Source: JACKAQ01 sp965227145 (GTDB lineage Bacteria; Calditrichota; Calditrichia; RBG-13-44-9; J075). From it: a stretch of 64,000 nt of DNA. A program made the position numbers and the translations under genes. Location of the stretch: positions 2,542,001 to 2,606,000 of the forward strand of contig OZ245730.1 in assembly GCA_965227145.1 (NCBI GenBank), given 5' to 3'. Below are positions 27,237 through 34,609 of the stretch, piece by piece. Under the pieces are notes generated by a model, which saw nothing but the letters and a program-made list of their open reading frames with translations, did no database searches and had not been told where the DNA came from. Numbering within the stretch: the stretch's first letter is position 1; each line of letters starts with the position of its first letter.

Positions 27237-27265
27237 AGAAAAACCCCGATAAACGGGGTTTTTCT
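27237..27265 (-). terminator. Terminator of the 215-residue protein gene
   Basis: A perfect 12-bp stem, AGAAAAACCCCG against CGGGGTTTTTCT, with an ATAAA loop. On the - strand it ends in a T run. It lies 20 bp beyond the stop codon of the 27286-27933 gene and, being symmetrical, could also work on the + strand. Confidence 0.87.
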
Positions 27266-27285
27266 GTGCTAAATGATTCACTCAT

Positions 27286-27933
27286 TTATTTGGGAATGCC
27301 CAGCTTTTCCAGCAGTTGGGGCTTATCCGCCAGCGCGACGCGGGCCAGCTTGCGATAATCACTGTAACTGTTTTCCAATCCTTCCCAGCTCTCGTTCCGG
27401 GAAACCGTGCTCAGGTGCGAATCCCCTCTGCGGCTCAGCAAGACCTGAAAGGCGGCTTCGGATTCTTCTACCAGTTGTTTACCGGCTTCAAGTTTTTCAA
27501 CGGTCAGGGCGTTGTTGGCAAGGATTGCCTGCATTGTAACATCGGAAAGCGCGGTGGTATAAAACTGTTTGGCTTGTTCCACCCATAGCGAAAATTGTCG
27601 CTCCCGGCGACCATCCACACCCAGTTTCTGAAAGGTTGCCCGGTCATCTTTTGCGGCAATGCGGGCGGTTTTGACATGACGCATATAGGTTTTTTTCGTT
27701 ACCTTCAGCTTGGCATCAAAGGCATCTTGCGCAGCAAACAATTCGCCATATTTAACTTTTTGCTGCTGGTTCAGGGCCCGGGTATTGCTGAGAATTAACT
27801 GAACATCGGTTAGCTTTTGCGGGGTGATGCCCACTTCTTCAAAATGCGCCTTGATGGTATCGTCAACCGCGTTTTGTATTAACGTTTCGACCTTGACGAA
27901 CAATCTCTCCAATTCCTTGTTTGTTCTTCCCAT
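27286..27933 (-). CDS. Helical protein of unknown function
   Basis: A 215-residue, nearly all-alpha, charged protein with no signal peptide and no cysteine. Heptad-like stretches such as LERLFVKVETLIQNAVDD and KQLVEESEAAFQVLL suggest a helical bundle or coiled coil. AAAGGA lies eight bases before ATG 27933, and a strong terminator follows, so expression is well supported. I do not recognise the family. It is divergent from a small HTH-like gene at 28101, whose product might regulate it; this is inference from position alone. Confidence 0.72.
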   Translation of the reverse strand: MGRTNKELERLFVKVETLIQNAVDDTIKAHFEEVGITPQKLTDVQLILSNTRALNQQQKVKYGELFAAQDAFDAKLKVTKKTYMRHVKTARIAAKDDRATFQKLGVDGRRERQFSLWVEQAKQFYTTALSDVTMQAILANNALTVEKLEAGKQLVEESEAAFQVLLSRRGDSHLSTVSRNESWEGLENSYSDYRKLARVALADKPQLLEKLGIPK

Positions 27934-28100
27934 TGATGATTCCTTTCGAATGGTTTATGTATCCTGTTTGCTGAATATACATCGGCGCGCCCGTTTGGGA
28001 CTTTAAGAAAAATATCGATAAAATGCCGGAAAGCACCGAACGGGGCAAATTTTGCACTTAAAAAATATTCCCTGTTTTTGCTAAAAAGGATATGTGGGGG

Positions 28101-28313
28101 ATGAGATTGATTGTCGAAGTGTTTTATGATGGCAAATGGCATCAGCGGGAAAGCCAGATCACCGGTTTTGAACGACTGGACCGGGACAAAATTCACCAGG
28201 TTTACCTACTTTACCGGGACCTGGCACCAAACAAGGTAGATGCTATCCAGTGGACTGCTGATCTGCTGGGAATTGACCGGTCCACGGTTTACCGTGCGAT
28301 GAAAGGAGGATGA
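28101..28313 (+). CDS. Small helix-turn-helix-like protein
   Basis: Seventy residues from ATG 28101, or 73 from ATG 28092. The C-terminal part AIQWTADLLGIDRSTVYRAMKGG looks like a helix-turn-helix of the kind found in Fis-like or resolvase tails. The N-terminal part is a beta-rich segment (RLIVEVFYDGKWHQ). AAAGGA at 28085-28090 spaces better to ATG 28101. The gene ends in GGAGGATGA, which also serves as the ribosome site of a 27-codon ORF that repeats its last motif. Confidence 0.62.
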   Translation: MRLIVEVFYDGKWHQRESQITGFERLDRDKIHQVYLLYRDLAPNKVDAIQWTADLLGIDRSTVYRAMKGG

Positions 28314-28317
28314 GAGA

Positions 28318-28401
28318 ATGAATGTCAGGCGATTGGAGATTGGCGATATTATAAATGGGACTGACCGGTCTCAAGTTTACCGGGTGATAAAAGGAGGATG
28401 A
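28318..28401 (+). CDS. Mini-ORF echoing the C-terminus of the preceding gene
   Basis: A 27-residue frame that starts five bases after the previous stop and ends TDRSQVYRVIKGG, closely matching IDRSTVYRAMKGG of the preceding protein. The DNA also matches, including the terminal AAAGGAGGATGAG. It may be a remnant of a tandem duplication that lost its middle, or a genuine micropeptide. Confidence 0.4.
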   Translation: MNVRRLEIGDIINGTDRSQVYRVIKGG

Positions 28402-28441
28402 GTAAATAACAACATGTTACTGACTTACGAATTTAATATTT

Positions 28442-29722
28442 TTAAAGCATAGTTATTTTATTTGCCTCTATTTGTATTTGACCTCCACCGCTAGTAAATA
28501 ATTCAATAAATTTCTCATTTATATCTGGCATGTTTTCAAACAATTTAGCGATAAATAGCAAATCGATTGTTCTTAAAATAATGATATTCATATTTCTTGA
28601 ATGTGTGACCTGCTCTTCAGCAACAGAAGTTTCTCGTCTTTCAGATATACTTTGAACATCCATTTGATCATTAATAATCAATAATCCTGGGATTGCAGAT
28701 TCAAGTCCGACTCTTTCACGATTAGAGTCAAGCTGATTAATATATTTCCTTTTTATCCCACCTTTTGTTCCTTTTATTTCCACTATTATTGATATTTCTC
28801 CATCTATATCCCTTATTATTGCATCTTCCTTAAAGTCTTCAACATCTGTAACATTGAGTTTAAAAAAAGTTCGTAATAAATCAACAACTGTATCTTTTAA
28901 AGTATCGCCAGATTGAGTTAGTATGCCTTTAAATTTCTTAAATTGTTTTAGTTCTTTTTGATAACTAGTAATCTCTTTAAACAATTCATTGATTTTCGAA
29001 TGGAGATCAGGCTCTTTTCCAAACTTAAATTCATTTACCCATTCGGGGACATCTTGTATCCTTTTTGCAATATAATCAGTTAGAGCATTAGTCAATTCTC
29101 TAAACAGTTCCTCACAATTAGAACGTGAAAAATTCGTTGTATGGAAAGGAAGAAAAAAAATATTTCCAAGTATATCTAAACCAACTATACTTTGTCCAGA
29201 CTTTGCGAGAATTTTATTATCAGAATTACTTCTATAAGGCATTTCAATAATTGTTTTTGCAACACCATATTTTTCAATATATCTCTTAAACGCATCATTT
29301 GTAGATTTTACAGAAGGAAGACCTCTAGTTAATGTTCTACTTATATCATATAAATTTAGTAAAAACTTAATTAAATCAGAATCATAACAATTTTTATACT
29401 TACTACCATAAGAAACTCTATCAATAATTCGATCAACAAGGCAACAAATCCAACCACCATTATTTAATAGGTTCGTGATTTCACGTTCCCTTTGTAGAAG
29501 AATATCTCGATTACAATAAACATCTACAAATTCACCCTCCCATGTCGAATGTTTTTTAAAGAATTCTAAAGTTCCAGTTGGCACAATTACTCCATCAAAA
29601 GAGTCAAGTGATTCTTTACTATCTACCGGCAAAAAGTATATTGTTACATTTTGAGTTTTCATTTCATCATCATTAGGAAACTCAAAACCAATTTTTTCAA
29701 ACCCGTATGCTGCAATTTTCAT
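28442..29722 (-). CDS. Putative PD-(D/E)XK nuclease-like protein, unknown family
   Basis: A 426-residue protein encoded in markedly AT-rich DNA unlike its neighbours. The C-terminal third has D300/D305, then E315-I-K317 in IIVEIKGTKGG, and Q330, matching the order of a PD-(D/E)XK nuclease core. The N-terminal half, with FDGVIVPTGTLEFF and LLNNGGWICCLVD, resembles a class-I glutamine-amidotransferase-like Rossmann fold, but I see no catalytic triad. A helical linker lies between (about residues 235-290). This layout would fit a restriction or anti-phage effector, but that is inference. A GAAAG site precedes the ATG. Confidence 0.62.
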   Translation of the reverse strand: MKIAAYGFEKIGFEFPNDDEMKTQNVTIYFLPVDSKESLDSFDGVIVPTGTLEFFKKHSTWEGEFVDVYCNRDILLQREREITNLLNNGGWICCLVDRIIDRVSYGSKYKNCYDSDLIKFLLNLYDISRTLTRGLPSVKSTNDAFKRYIEKYGVAKTIIEMPYRSNSDNKILAKSGQSIVGLDILGNIFFLPFHTTNFSRSNCEELFRELTNALTDYIAKRIQDVPEWVNEFKFGKEPDLHSKINELFKEITSYQKELKQFKKFKGILTQSGDTLKDTVVDLLRTFFKLNVTDVEDFKEDAIIRDIDGEISIIVEIKGTKGGIKRKYINQLDSNRERVGLESAIPGLLIINDQMDVQSISERRETSVAEEQVTHSRNMNIIILRTIDLLFIAKLFENMPDINEKFIELFTSGGGQIQIEANKITML

Positions 29723-29953
29723 TTGAATATTCTTTCAAACATTTGAGTTAGGATGATTATTCTTCTGCTTAAATTTAAGCATTTTAGTTTAATTTTTCTC
29801 AATACCAAAATAGTATGCTATAAACGTAAAAAGTCTCTATAACCGAGATCCAAAAACCTAGATATCAGAAAATATTTAATTTATATCTAAAAACAATAGA
29901 TTAACAAAGACAGGATTTTACAATTGTTTGAAAAAAGCTACCGCAAGCTTGAT

Positions 29954-30562
29954 TTACAATTTAAGCAAACAATTCTCCCATTCTTGGTCTAATACTTTAT
30001 CTATTTCTGACACACTATCAACTTTTTTAGAAAAAACAAGACTTGAAAATGAAATAAATGGTTCCTCCGAAGGTAATTCACTTACTCCAAATGAATAATC
30101 TATGTAATAAATAGATATATCTATATAAGCTTTTCCTTTCGCAATATAATTTGTATAAAGAGCTATTGGTACCCAATCGTTGTCATTAATGACAATTGAA
30201 TTTTTTCTTCTTATTATGAGCTGATCTAACAATTTCTGTAAACGCCTTTTTAATCCTTCAATATGTATCTCATAACTTTGTGACTTTATTGTCCATTCTG
30301 TTATTTTTAATTTGGTTGGATAGTATATTTTTATTCTTTGTATTGTAATACCTTCTTCTGTTGGTTTTAGGCGTAGTACATTATTTTCTTTCATCAATTC
30401 AGCTTTATAAATTAGACTTCTTTCACTTTGAAAGGCCTCCTGTTGAATCGACAATGAATCACGTCCCTGTTCACATGCCTTTATGGATACAATCAGTGCT
30501 AATATTGACAGGATAATTGAAGCAATACTTGATGCAGTCTTAAGATTATCTTTAGTATTCAT
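29954..30562 (-). CDS. Membrane-anchored protein of unknown function
   Basis: A 202-residue product with one N-terminal transmembrane segment (SIASIILSILALIVSIKA, about residues 12-29), then a charged helical stretch and a beta-rich C-terminal domain. AGGATG sits a few bases before ATG 30562. It shares the AT-rich composition of the nuclease-like gene that lies 231 bp downstream on the same strand, so both probably arrived together. No family recognised. Confidence 0.62.
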   Translation of the reverse strand: MNTKDNLKTASSIASIILSILALIVSIKACEQGRDSLSIQQEAFQSERSLIYKAELMKENNVLRLKPTEEGITIQRIKIYYPTKLKITEWTIKSQSYEIHIEGLKRRLQKLLDQLIIRRKNSIVINDNDWVPIALYTNYIAKGKAYIDISIYYIDYSFGVSELPSEEPFISFSSLVFSKKVDSVSEIDKVLDQEWENCLLKL

Positions 30563-30915
30563 TTTACATCCTGCTCTGCTGTTAATTACTATATACTAAT
30601 CAAACACTTATGTGAAAATTGAATAAAAAAGTTAATAATATTCCTCACTATAAACGCGTTTCAAAAAATCAAACAATAAAGGAAATATGAAAAGATAATT
30701 CTAAAAAGCGCAAATTTCAACTTAAAACCCTCAAATTGATTATCTCCAGCCTACTTATCGGTCTAAATTATTTAATATTAATTTACATATACTTTAGTAG
30801 AGCTTTAGTAGGTTTGTTAAATCATATGAACAATAATCAGATAAAAAGAACTATCAAAAAATAATTAATAATTGCAAAATTGCGACATCTATCCAATTCC
30901 GGCAGGCAATATTTG
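30563..30915. other. AT-rich non-coding stretch
   Basis: About 350 bp with long A/T runs and no frame having both length and a ribosome site. It marks the edge of the AT-rich islet. I see no RNA gene in it. Confidence 0.5.
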
Positions 30916-30929
30916 GTTGAACGTTCAAC
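30916..30929. promoter_or_regulatory. Perfect 14-bp palindrome, possible operator
   Basis: GTTGAACGTTCAAC is a perfect palindrome 24 bases before ATG 30954, where a repressor would block the short downstream gene. No cognate regulator is identified. Confidence 0.35.
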
Positions 30930-30953
30930 TAATAACCGAAAGGAGCCTGCACC

Positions 30954-31115
30954 ATGCTCACCAAAGGCGAAATCGTTCAGGTGTTAGGGCGCACAGTGGA
31001 GCGCGTCGGCAAAAAGCTGGATGATGAGGATACTCCCAATGAAGTAACCAGGGAAGAGCTATCCCAGATCATCCAGGAAACGCTCGGCGATGTTCTCACC
31101 GAATATGCCGATTAA
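30954..31115 (+). CDS. Small acidic helical protein (53 aa)
   Basis: An open frame of 53 codons preceded by AAAGGAG (30939-30945). The product begins MLTKGEIVQVLGRTVERVGK and has a second helix rich in Glu (REELSQIIQETLGDVL). Its GC content matches the main genome rather than the AT-rich islet before it. Two short amphipathic helices suggest a regulatory or structural micropeptide. No family recognised. The next small ORF follows after 106 bp. Confidence 0.5.
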   Translation: MLTKGEIVQVLGRTVERVGKKLDDEDTPNEVTREELSQIIQETLGDVLTEYAD

Positions 31116-31221
31116 TTCCGGTCCACATTTGCGGTCAGTTTACAAAGTCCGTTGGCAATCTGTTTTTTGCCAACGGCTTTGCTATTGAGGTGAAGATCAC
31201 TAACAACGGAGCGATACTATT

Positions 31222-31377
31222 ATGTTCAAAAAAATCTGGCAGGCAGCTAAATGGCTGTATGATAACATCAGAAAGGTCAAGAACTGTATCACGCATATTA
31301 AAAACAGTCTTCCGCTCAATAGGCATCCTGCAACTGAATTACTGGTACCGGAGCAAAATCCGGTGGGGCCCGAGTAA
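31222..31377 (+). pseudogene. Small helical protein running into a stop-interrupted heptapeptide-repeat tail
   Basis: From ATG 31222 (GGAG at 31208) the frame reads MFKKIWQAAKWLYDNIRKVK, a basic amphipathic helix, then enters a 21-bp tandem repeat encoding PEQNPVG and stops at TAA 31375. The same frame continues through ten more repeat units with further TAA codons at 31438 and 31522, each in place of CAA. The gene therefore looks like the start of a longer repeat-tailed protein now truncated. A functional 51-residue product cannot be excluded. Confidence 0.45.
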
Positions 31378-31578
31378 AACCTGATGGGGCCGGAGCTAAA
31401 TCCAGTGAGGCCCGAGCATAATCTCGTGGGGCCGGAGTAAAACCCAGTGGTGACAGAGCAAAAACCGGTGGGGCCGGGGCAAAATCTGGTGAGGCCAAGG
31501 CAAAATCTGGTGGGGCCGGAGTAAAATCCGGTGGGGCCGGAGCAAAATCCTGTGGGGCCGGGGTCAAATCCGGTAGTG
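31348..31578. repeat. 21-bp tandem repeat, 11 units
   Basis: Eleven contiguous units of exactly 21 bp with consensus CCGGAGCAAAATCCGGTGGGG. Length stays in frame throughout. On the + strand units encode PEQNPVG with TAA replacing CAA in units 2, 5 and 9; on the - strand all units are open and would read as proline-rich PPDFAPA. There are no unique spacers, so this is not a CRISPR array. Confidence 0.92.
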
Positions 31579-31710
31579 GCTGAAAAAATCGAGTGCTGTT
31601 TTGATTTCCGGGAAAGGATAATATATTATTGTGTAATATAATCCGGCATCGGCGTAGTTTATCCTGAGCCTGTCGAAGGATTCATCTTTACACGCCGGTG
31701 GTTGAGCGTA

Positions 31711-31861
31711 TCGGTAGCTGAGCGGAGCCGAAGCTACCATCGAGTTCGGCTTCGACGTAGTTTATCCTGAGCCAGTCGAAGGGCTCAGCCTCCGTGGAGG
31801 GAGCACACACCGGTGGTTGAGCCCTTCGGCGACGCTCAGGATAAACTACACTGAAACCACC
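31711..31861. repeat. Left 151-bp direct repeat flanking the GIY-YIG gene
   Basis: Starts TCGGTAGCTGAGCGGAGCC and ends CTGAAACCACC. Nearly identical to 32229-32379, same length and orientation. It contains an internal inverted repeat: GTAGTTTATCCTGAGC near 31758 pairs with GCTCAGGATAAACTAC near 31834. Confidence 0.9.
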
Positions 31862-31897
31862 ATTTTCAAGTTACACAACCAACAAAAAGGCTCACTA

Positions 31898-32209
31898 ATG
31901 AAAGGCTGGACGTATATTCTCGAATGCGCGGATGGCAGTTTCTATACCGGTAGTACGAATAACCTTACATTGCGTTTGGCACAGCATCAGAATGGGGAAG
32001 GGGCTAATTATACAAAAAACCGGCTGCCGGTTAAACTGGTGTATGTTGAAGAATATAACAGAATTGATGCTGCCTTTTATCGTGAAAAACAGATCCAGGG
32101 ATGGAGCAGAAAAAAGAAAATGGCGCTGATAAAAAAAATGCCGGAAGATCTTCACCAACTGGCGGAATGCATGAATGAAACGCATTTCAAGAATTATTCC
32201 GGTGGTTAG
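31898..32209 (+). CDS. Solitary GIY-YIG nuclease
   Basis: A 103-residue single-domain GIY-YIG endonuclease of the YhbQ/UPF0213 type. The motif reads as WTYILECADGSFYTGST, with the YTG half intact. The arginine of the conserved LRLAQHQ helix and the glutamate of FYREKQIQGW are present. There is no UvrC or DNA-binding partner domain. ATG 31898 begins directly at the first beta strand; the frame upstream lies in repeat DNA. Both sides carry the same 151-bp repeat, so gene and repeats may form one mobile or repeat-maintenance unit. Confidence 0.87.
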   Translation: MKGWTYILECADGSFYTGSTNNLTLRLAQHQNGEGANYTKNRLPVKLVYVEEYNRIDAAFYREKQIQGWSRKKKMALIKKMPEDLHQLAECMNETHFKNYSGG

Positions 32210-32228
32210 ATCGGTGGAGTAAGTTGTC

Positions 32229-32379
32229 TCGGTAGCTGAGCGTAGCCGAAGCTACCTTCAAGTCCGGCATCGACGTAGTTTATCCTGAGCCAGTCGAAGG
32301 GCTCAGCCTACGTGGAGAAAGCACACACCGGTGGTTGAGCCCTTCGGCGACGCTCAGGATAAACTACACCGAAACCACC
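32229..32379. repeat. Right 151-bp direct repeat flanking the GIY-YIG gene
   Basis: Second copy of the 31711-31861 repeat in the same orientation, with about ten substitutions and no length change. It begins 20 bp after the GIY-YIG stop and ends ten bases before the RadC stop. Confidence 0.9.
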
Positions 32380-32389
32380 TGGGATTTTT

Positions 32390-33100
32390 TCACTCCCCAA
32401 TCAAGCCGCCTTCGCGGAAGCTGTAGTATTTGCCCTGCCCGATGATGATGTGGTCGAGCACGGGGATGTTCATCAGCTTGCCGACTTCCACCAGTCGTTC
32501 CGTGATGCTGCGGTCTTCCCGCGAGGGCTGCACCTCACCGGAGGGATGGTTATGCATCAGAATAATGCTGGCTGCCGATTCCAGAATCGCGCTTTTGAAC
32601 ACCTCGCGCGGATGCACCAGCGAGGAGTTCAGGATGCCCTCGCTGATCTGCACATCCTTGATGAGCGTGTTGGCGCTGTTGAGGATGAGCACCATAAACA
32701 GCTCTTTTTTCAGATGCGCCAGCAGCGGTTCGTATCGCCGGAAGATCACCTCGGGATCAGTTACCTTCAGCTTTTTGCGAATGGGCTGGCTGGCAATGCG
32801 CCGGGCAATCTCGAACGCGGCGATTAACGTAACCGCCTTGACCGGCCCGATGCCTTTCAGTTGAAAAAATTGCTGATAGCTCATCTCGGAAAGCTCCGCC
32901 AGATTGCCATATCGGGATACAATGGTTTTGCAAATATCCACAGCCGTTTGCCGGCGCGTGCCGGTGCGGATTAAAATGGCGAGCAACTCCGACTCGCTGA
33001 GCCGTTCCGGTCCCAGTTGCATCAGTTTTTCGCGGGGACGGTCGCCTTCCGGCCAATCCGTAATTTTTACATGATAAAAATCCGGTTCGTTGATTTTCAT
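32390..33100 (-). CDS. radC: RadC family JAB/MPN protein
   Basis: A 236-residue UPF0758/RadC protein with an N-terminal helix-hairpin-helix region (FQLKGIGPVKAV, about 79-90) and a C-terminal JAB/MPN metalloprotease-like domain. H183, H185 and D196 of the HNHPSGEVQPSREDRS motif are intact. The historical link to recombination repair is doubtful; plasmid and mobile-element relatives are common. GGAAG precedes ATG 33100. Confidence 0.93.
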   Translation of the reverse strand: MKINEPDFYHVKITDWPEGDRPREKLMQLGPERLSESELLAILIRTGTRRQTAVDICKTIVSRYGNLAELSEMSYQQFFQLKGIGPVKAVTLIAAFEIARRIASQPIRKKLKVTDPEVIFRRYEPLLAHLKKELFMVLILNSANTLIKDVQISEGILNSSLVHPREVFKSAILESAASIILMHNHPSGEVQPSREDRSITERLVEVGKLMNIPVLDHIIIGQGKYYSFREGGLIGE

Positions 33101-33231
33101 CGCAACGATCTTCCGTAACTTTGTTAGTTGTTCGATTTTTTGTGAGAAAAAAGACGGAGGAATATCCTAAAAGCGACGGAATAATTCAAGCGGTTTTTTG
33201 GGGAATATGATTTGGTGTGACGGAACACCGT

Positions 33232-33297
33232 CCTTTCCCGCGATGCGGGACTCAGGACTCGGTATTGAGTGCCCTGAGTCCCGCTTGGTGGGAAAGG
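33232..33297. repeat. Long intergenic cruciform
   Basis: CCTTTCCC (33232-33239) pairs with GGGAAAGG (33290-33297), GCGGGACTCAGG (33245-33256) with CCTGAGTCCCGC (33273-33284), and ACTC with GAGT at the tip. It shares the TGAGTCCCGC core with the repeat near 27080. It lies just past the stop of the GT4 gene and might also help end its transcript. Confidence 0.77.
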
Positions 33298-33302
33298 GCG
33301 AA

Positions 33303-34397
33303 CTACTGTTTCACTTTGGCAATCAAATATTCTTCCACATGATCCAGCATGGTTTTCAGGGAGAAATGCTCGATCACAAATTGCCGGGCAGCATTACCCA
33401 TTTGTTCTCTTGCGGTCGGGTTGTTCAGCAGCGAAAGCGCTGCTTCGCTCATTTGTGCCACATCATTTGGGGGAACGACAATGCCGGTTTCCGGCGAACG
33501 GATCAATTCCGGAACGCCGCCAACCTTAAACGCGATCACCGGACGGGCGTAATGCATCGCCTCCAGCACTACGTTGGGCATGCCTTCGAATGCGGAGGTC
33601 AGCAGCACAAGATCGCAGAACGCATACAGCGCAGCGGGGTTTTGCTGAAATCCGTTAAAAAATACCCGCTCGCGAATACCCAGTTGCACTGCCATTTGCT
33701 CAATTTCCGGCTGCAACGGACCGTCGCCGGTGATCAAAAAAATGGCTTCCGGGAACTGATTGGCGATATTTTTGGCGACAGCCAGATATTTATCGTGCTG
33801 TTTCTGGTGCACCAATCGCCCGAAGATGCCGACCACCGGACGCGCCACCGGTAACCCGAATTGGCGGCGGATGGCTGCTTCGTCGATCTGCGGCAGCGGC
33901 TGTATCTCGATGCCGTTATAAATCACCCGGATAAAATCGTCCGGCAGCCAGCCGTATGAGAGATACTTGGCTTTGATCGTTTCCGTGTTGGTAATGATGC
34001 CGTCAGAAAGCCAGCGATAGGTGTGGCGATACACCGGTTTGTCAGGCAGCAGCGCCAGTCCCGCGCGGGAAATGAGCACCGGTTTGCCAACGATGTTTTT
34101 GGCGATGCCCGCCAAGCGCACGTCTTTGTTCAGATTGGCGATGATCACATCGATGTGGTGGGTTTTAAAGCGCCGGACAAGTGTGGCAATGGTTCGCGGA
34201 TCAACATCACCGTGCATATCTACCGGGCTTTCGTGCAATCCGGATTCGCTGCAGCGTTGCAAAAAGCGGCTTCCGGGACGTGCACCGCACCAAACCGCGT
34301 GTCCGCGATCGCGCATGCCGCAGCCGACCAGCCACATCCATTTTTCGACACCGCCCCAGGTGTCTTTGCCAACGCTGTTCATTAAAAATATGTTCAA
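33303..34397 (-). CDS. Family 4 glycosyltransferase
   Basis: A 364-residue GT-B transferase. The N-terminal domain begins NIFLMNSVGKDTWGGVEKW. The C-terminal domain has GIFGRLVHQKQHD, FLITGDGPL, and the EX7E-type motif FEGMPNVVLEAMHYARPVIA. It likely adds a sugar to lipopolysaccharide or a capsule from an NDP-sugar donor. The start is TTG 34397, which places the first beta strand correctly; ATG 34382 is the alternative. No other glycan-assembly genes adjoin. Confidence 0.87.
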   Translation of the reverse strand: MNIFLMNSVGKDTWGGVEKWMWLVGCGMRDRGHAVWCGARPGSRFLQRCSESGLHESPVDMHGDVDPRTIATLVRRFKTHHIDVIIANLNKDVRLAGIAKNIVGKPVLISRAGLALLPDKPVYRHTYRWLSDGIITNTETIKAKYLSYGWLPDDFIRVIYNGIEIQPLPQIDEAAIRRQFGLPVARPVVGIFGRLVHQKQHDKYLAVAKNIANQFPEAIFLITGDGPLQPEIEQMAVQLGIRERVFFNGFQQNPAALYAFCDLVLLTSAFEGMPNVVLEAMHYARPVIAFKVGGVPELIRSPETGIVVPPNDVAQMSEAALSLLNNPTAREQMGNAARQFVIEHFSLKTMLDHVEEYLIAKVKQ

Positions 34398-34539
34398 CTG
34401 ATATTCCGGGCGTAATATTTTTTTTACTGGCTGAATGACCGCACCCTTCGATACACTCCTTTGGAGTTACTCAGGATGCTGGTTTCAGGTCATTTTCAAC
34501 CATCGTATATCATCAGTTAGTTTTTAAGAGAATTATGCC

Positions 34540-34575
34540 TTCGCGCTGAAGGAGCTCCTTTGGAGCAGGAATGAC
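34540..34575. repeat. Short palindromic intergenic repeat
   Basis: Contains the perfect palindrome AAGGAGCTCCTT (34549-34560) followed by TGGAGCAGGAATGAC. This shares the GCAGGAATGAC core with the hairpins at 23993-24076. It lies beyond the end of the ABC transporter gene. Confidence 0.5.
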
Positions 34576-34609
34576 CAACAAGCGTAACAATTTGCAGAAC
34601 TACCGTTCG

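Noticed and set aside
31190..31384. A 64-codon frame starting GTG 31190
   Set aside because: It overlaps the MFKK frame, lacks a ribosome site, and loses the 7-residue repeat periodicity.
31316..31567. A - strand frame reading PPDFAPA repeats
   Set aside because: It starts at TTG inside the repeat, has no ribosome site, and is open only because the repeat unit lacks stops in that frame. The possibility is mentioned under the tandem repeat.
31348..31578. Possible CRISPR array
   Set aside because: Units are contiguous 21-mers with no unique spacers and no cas genes nearby.
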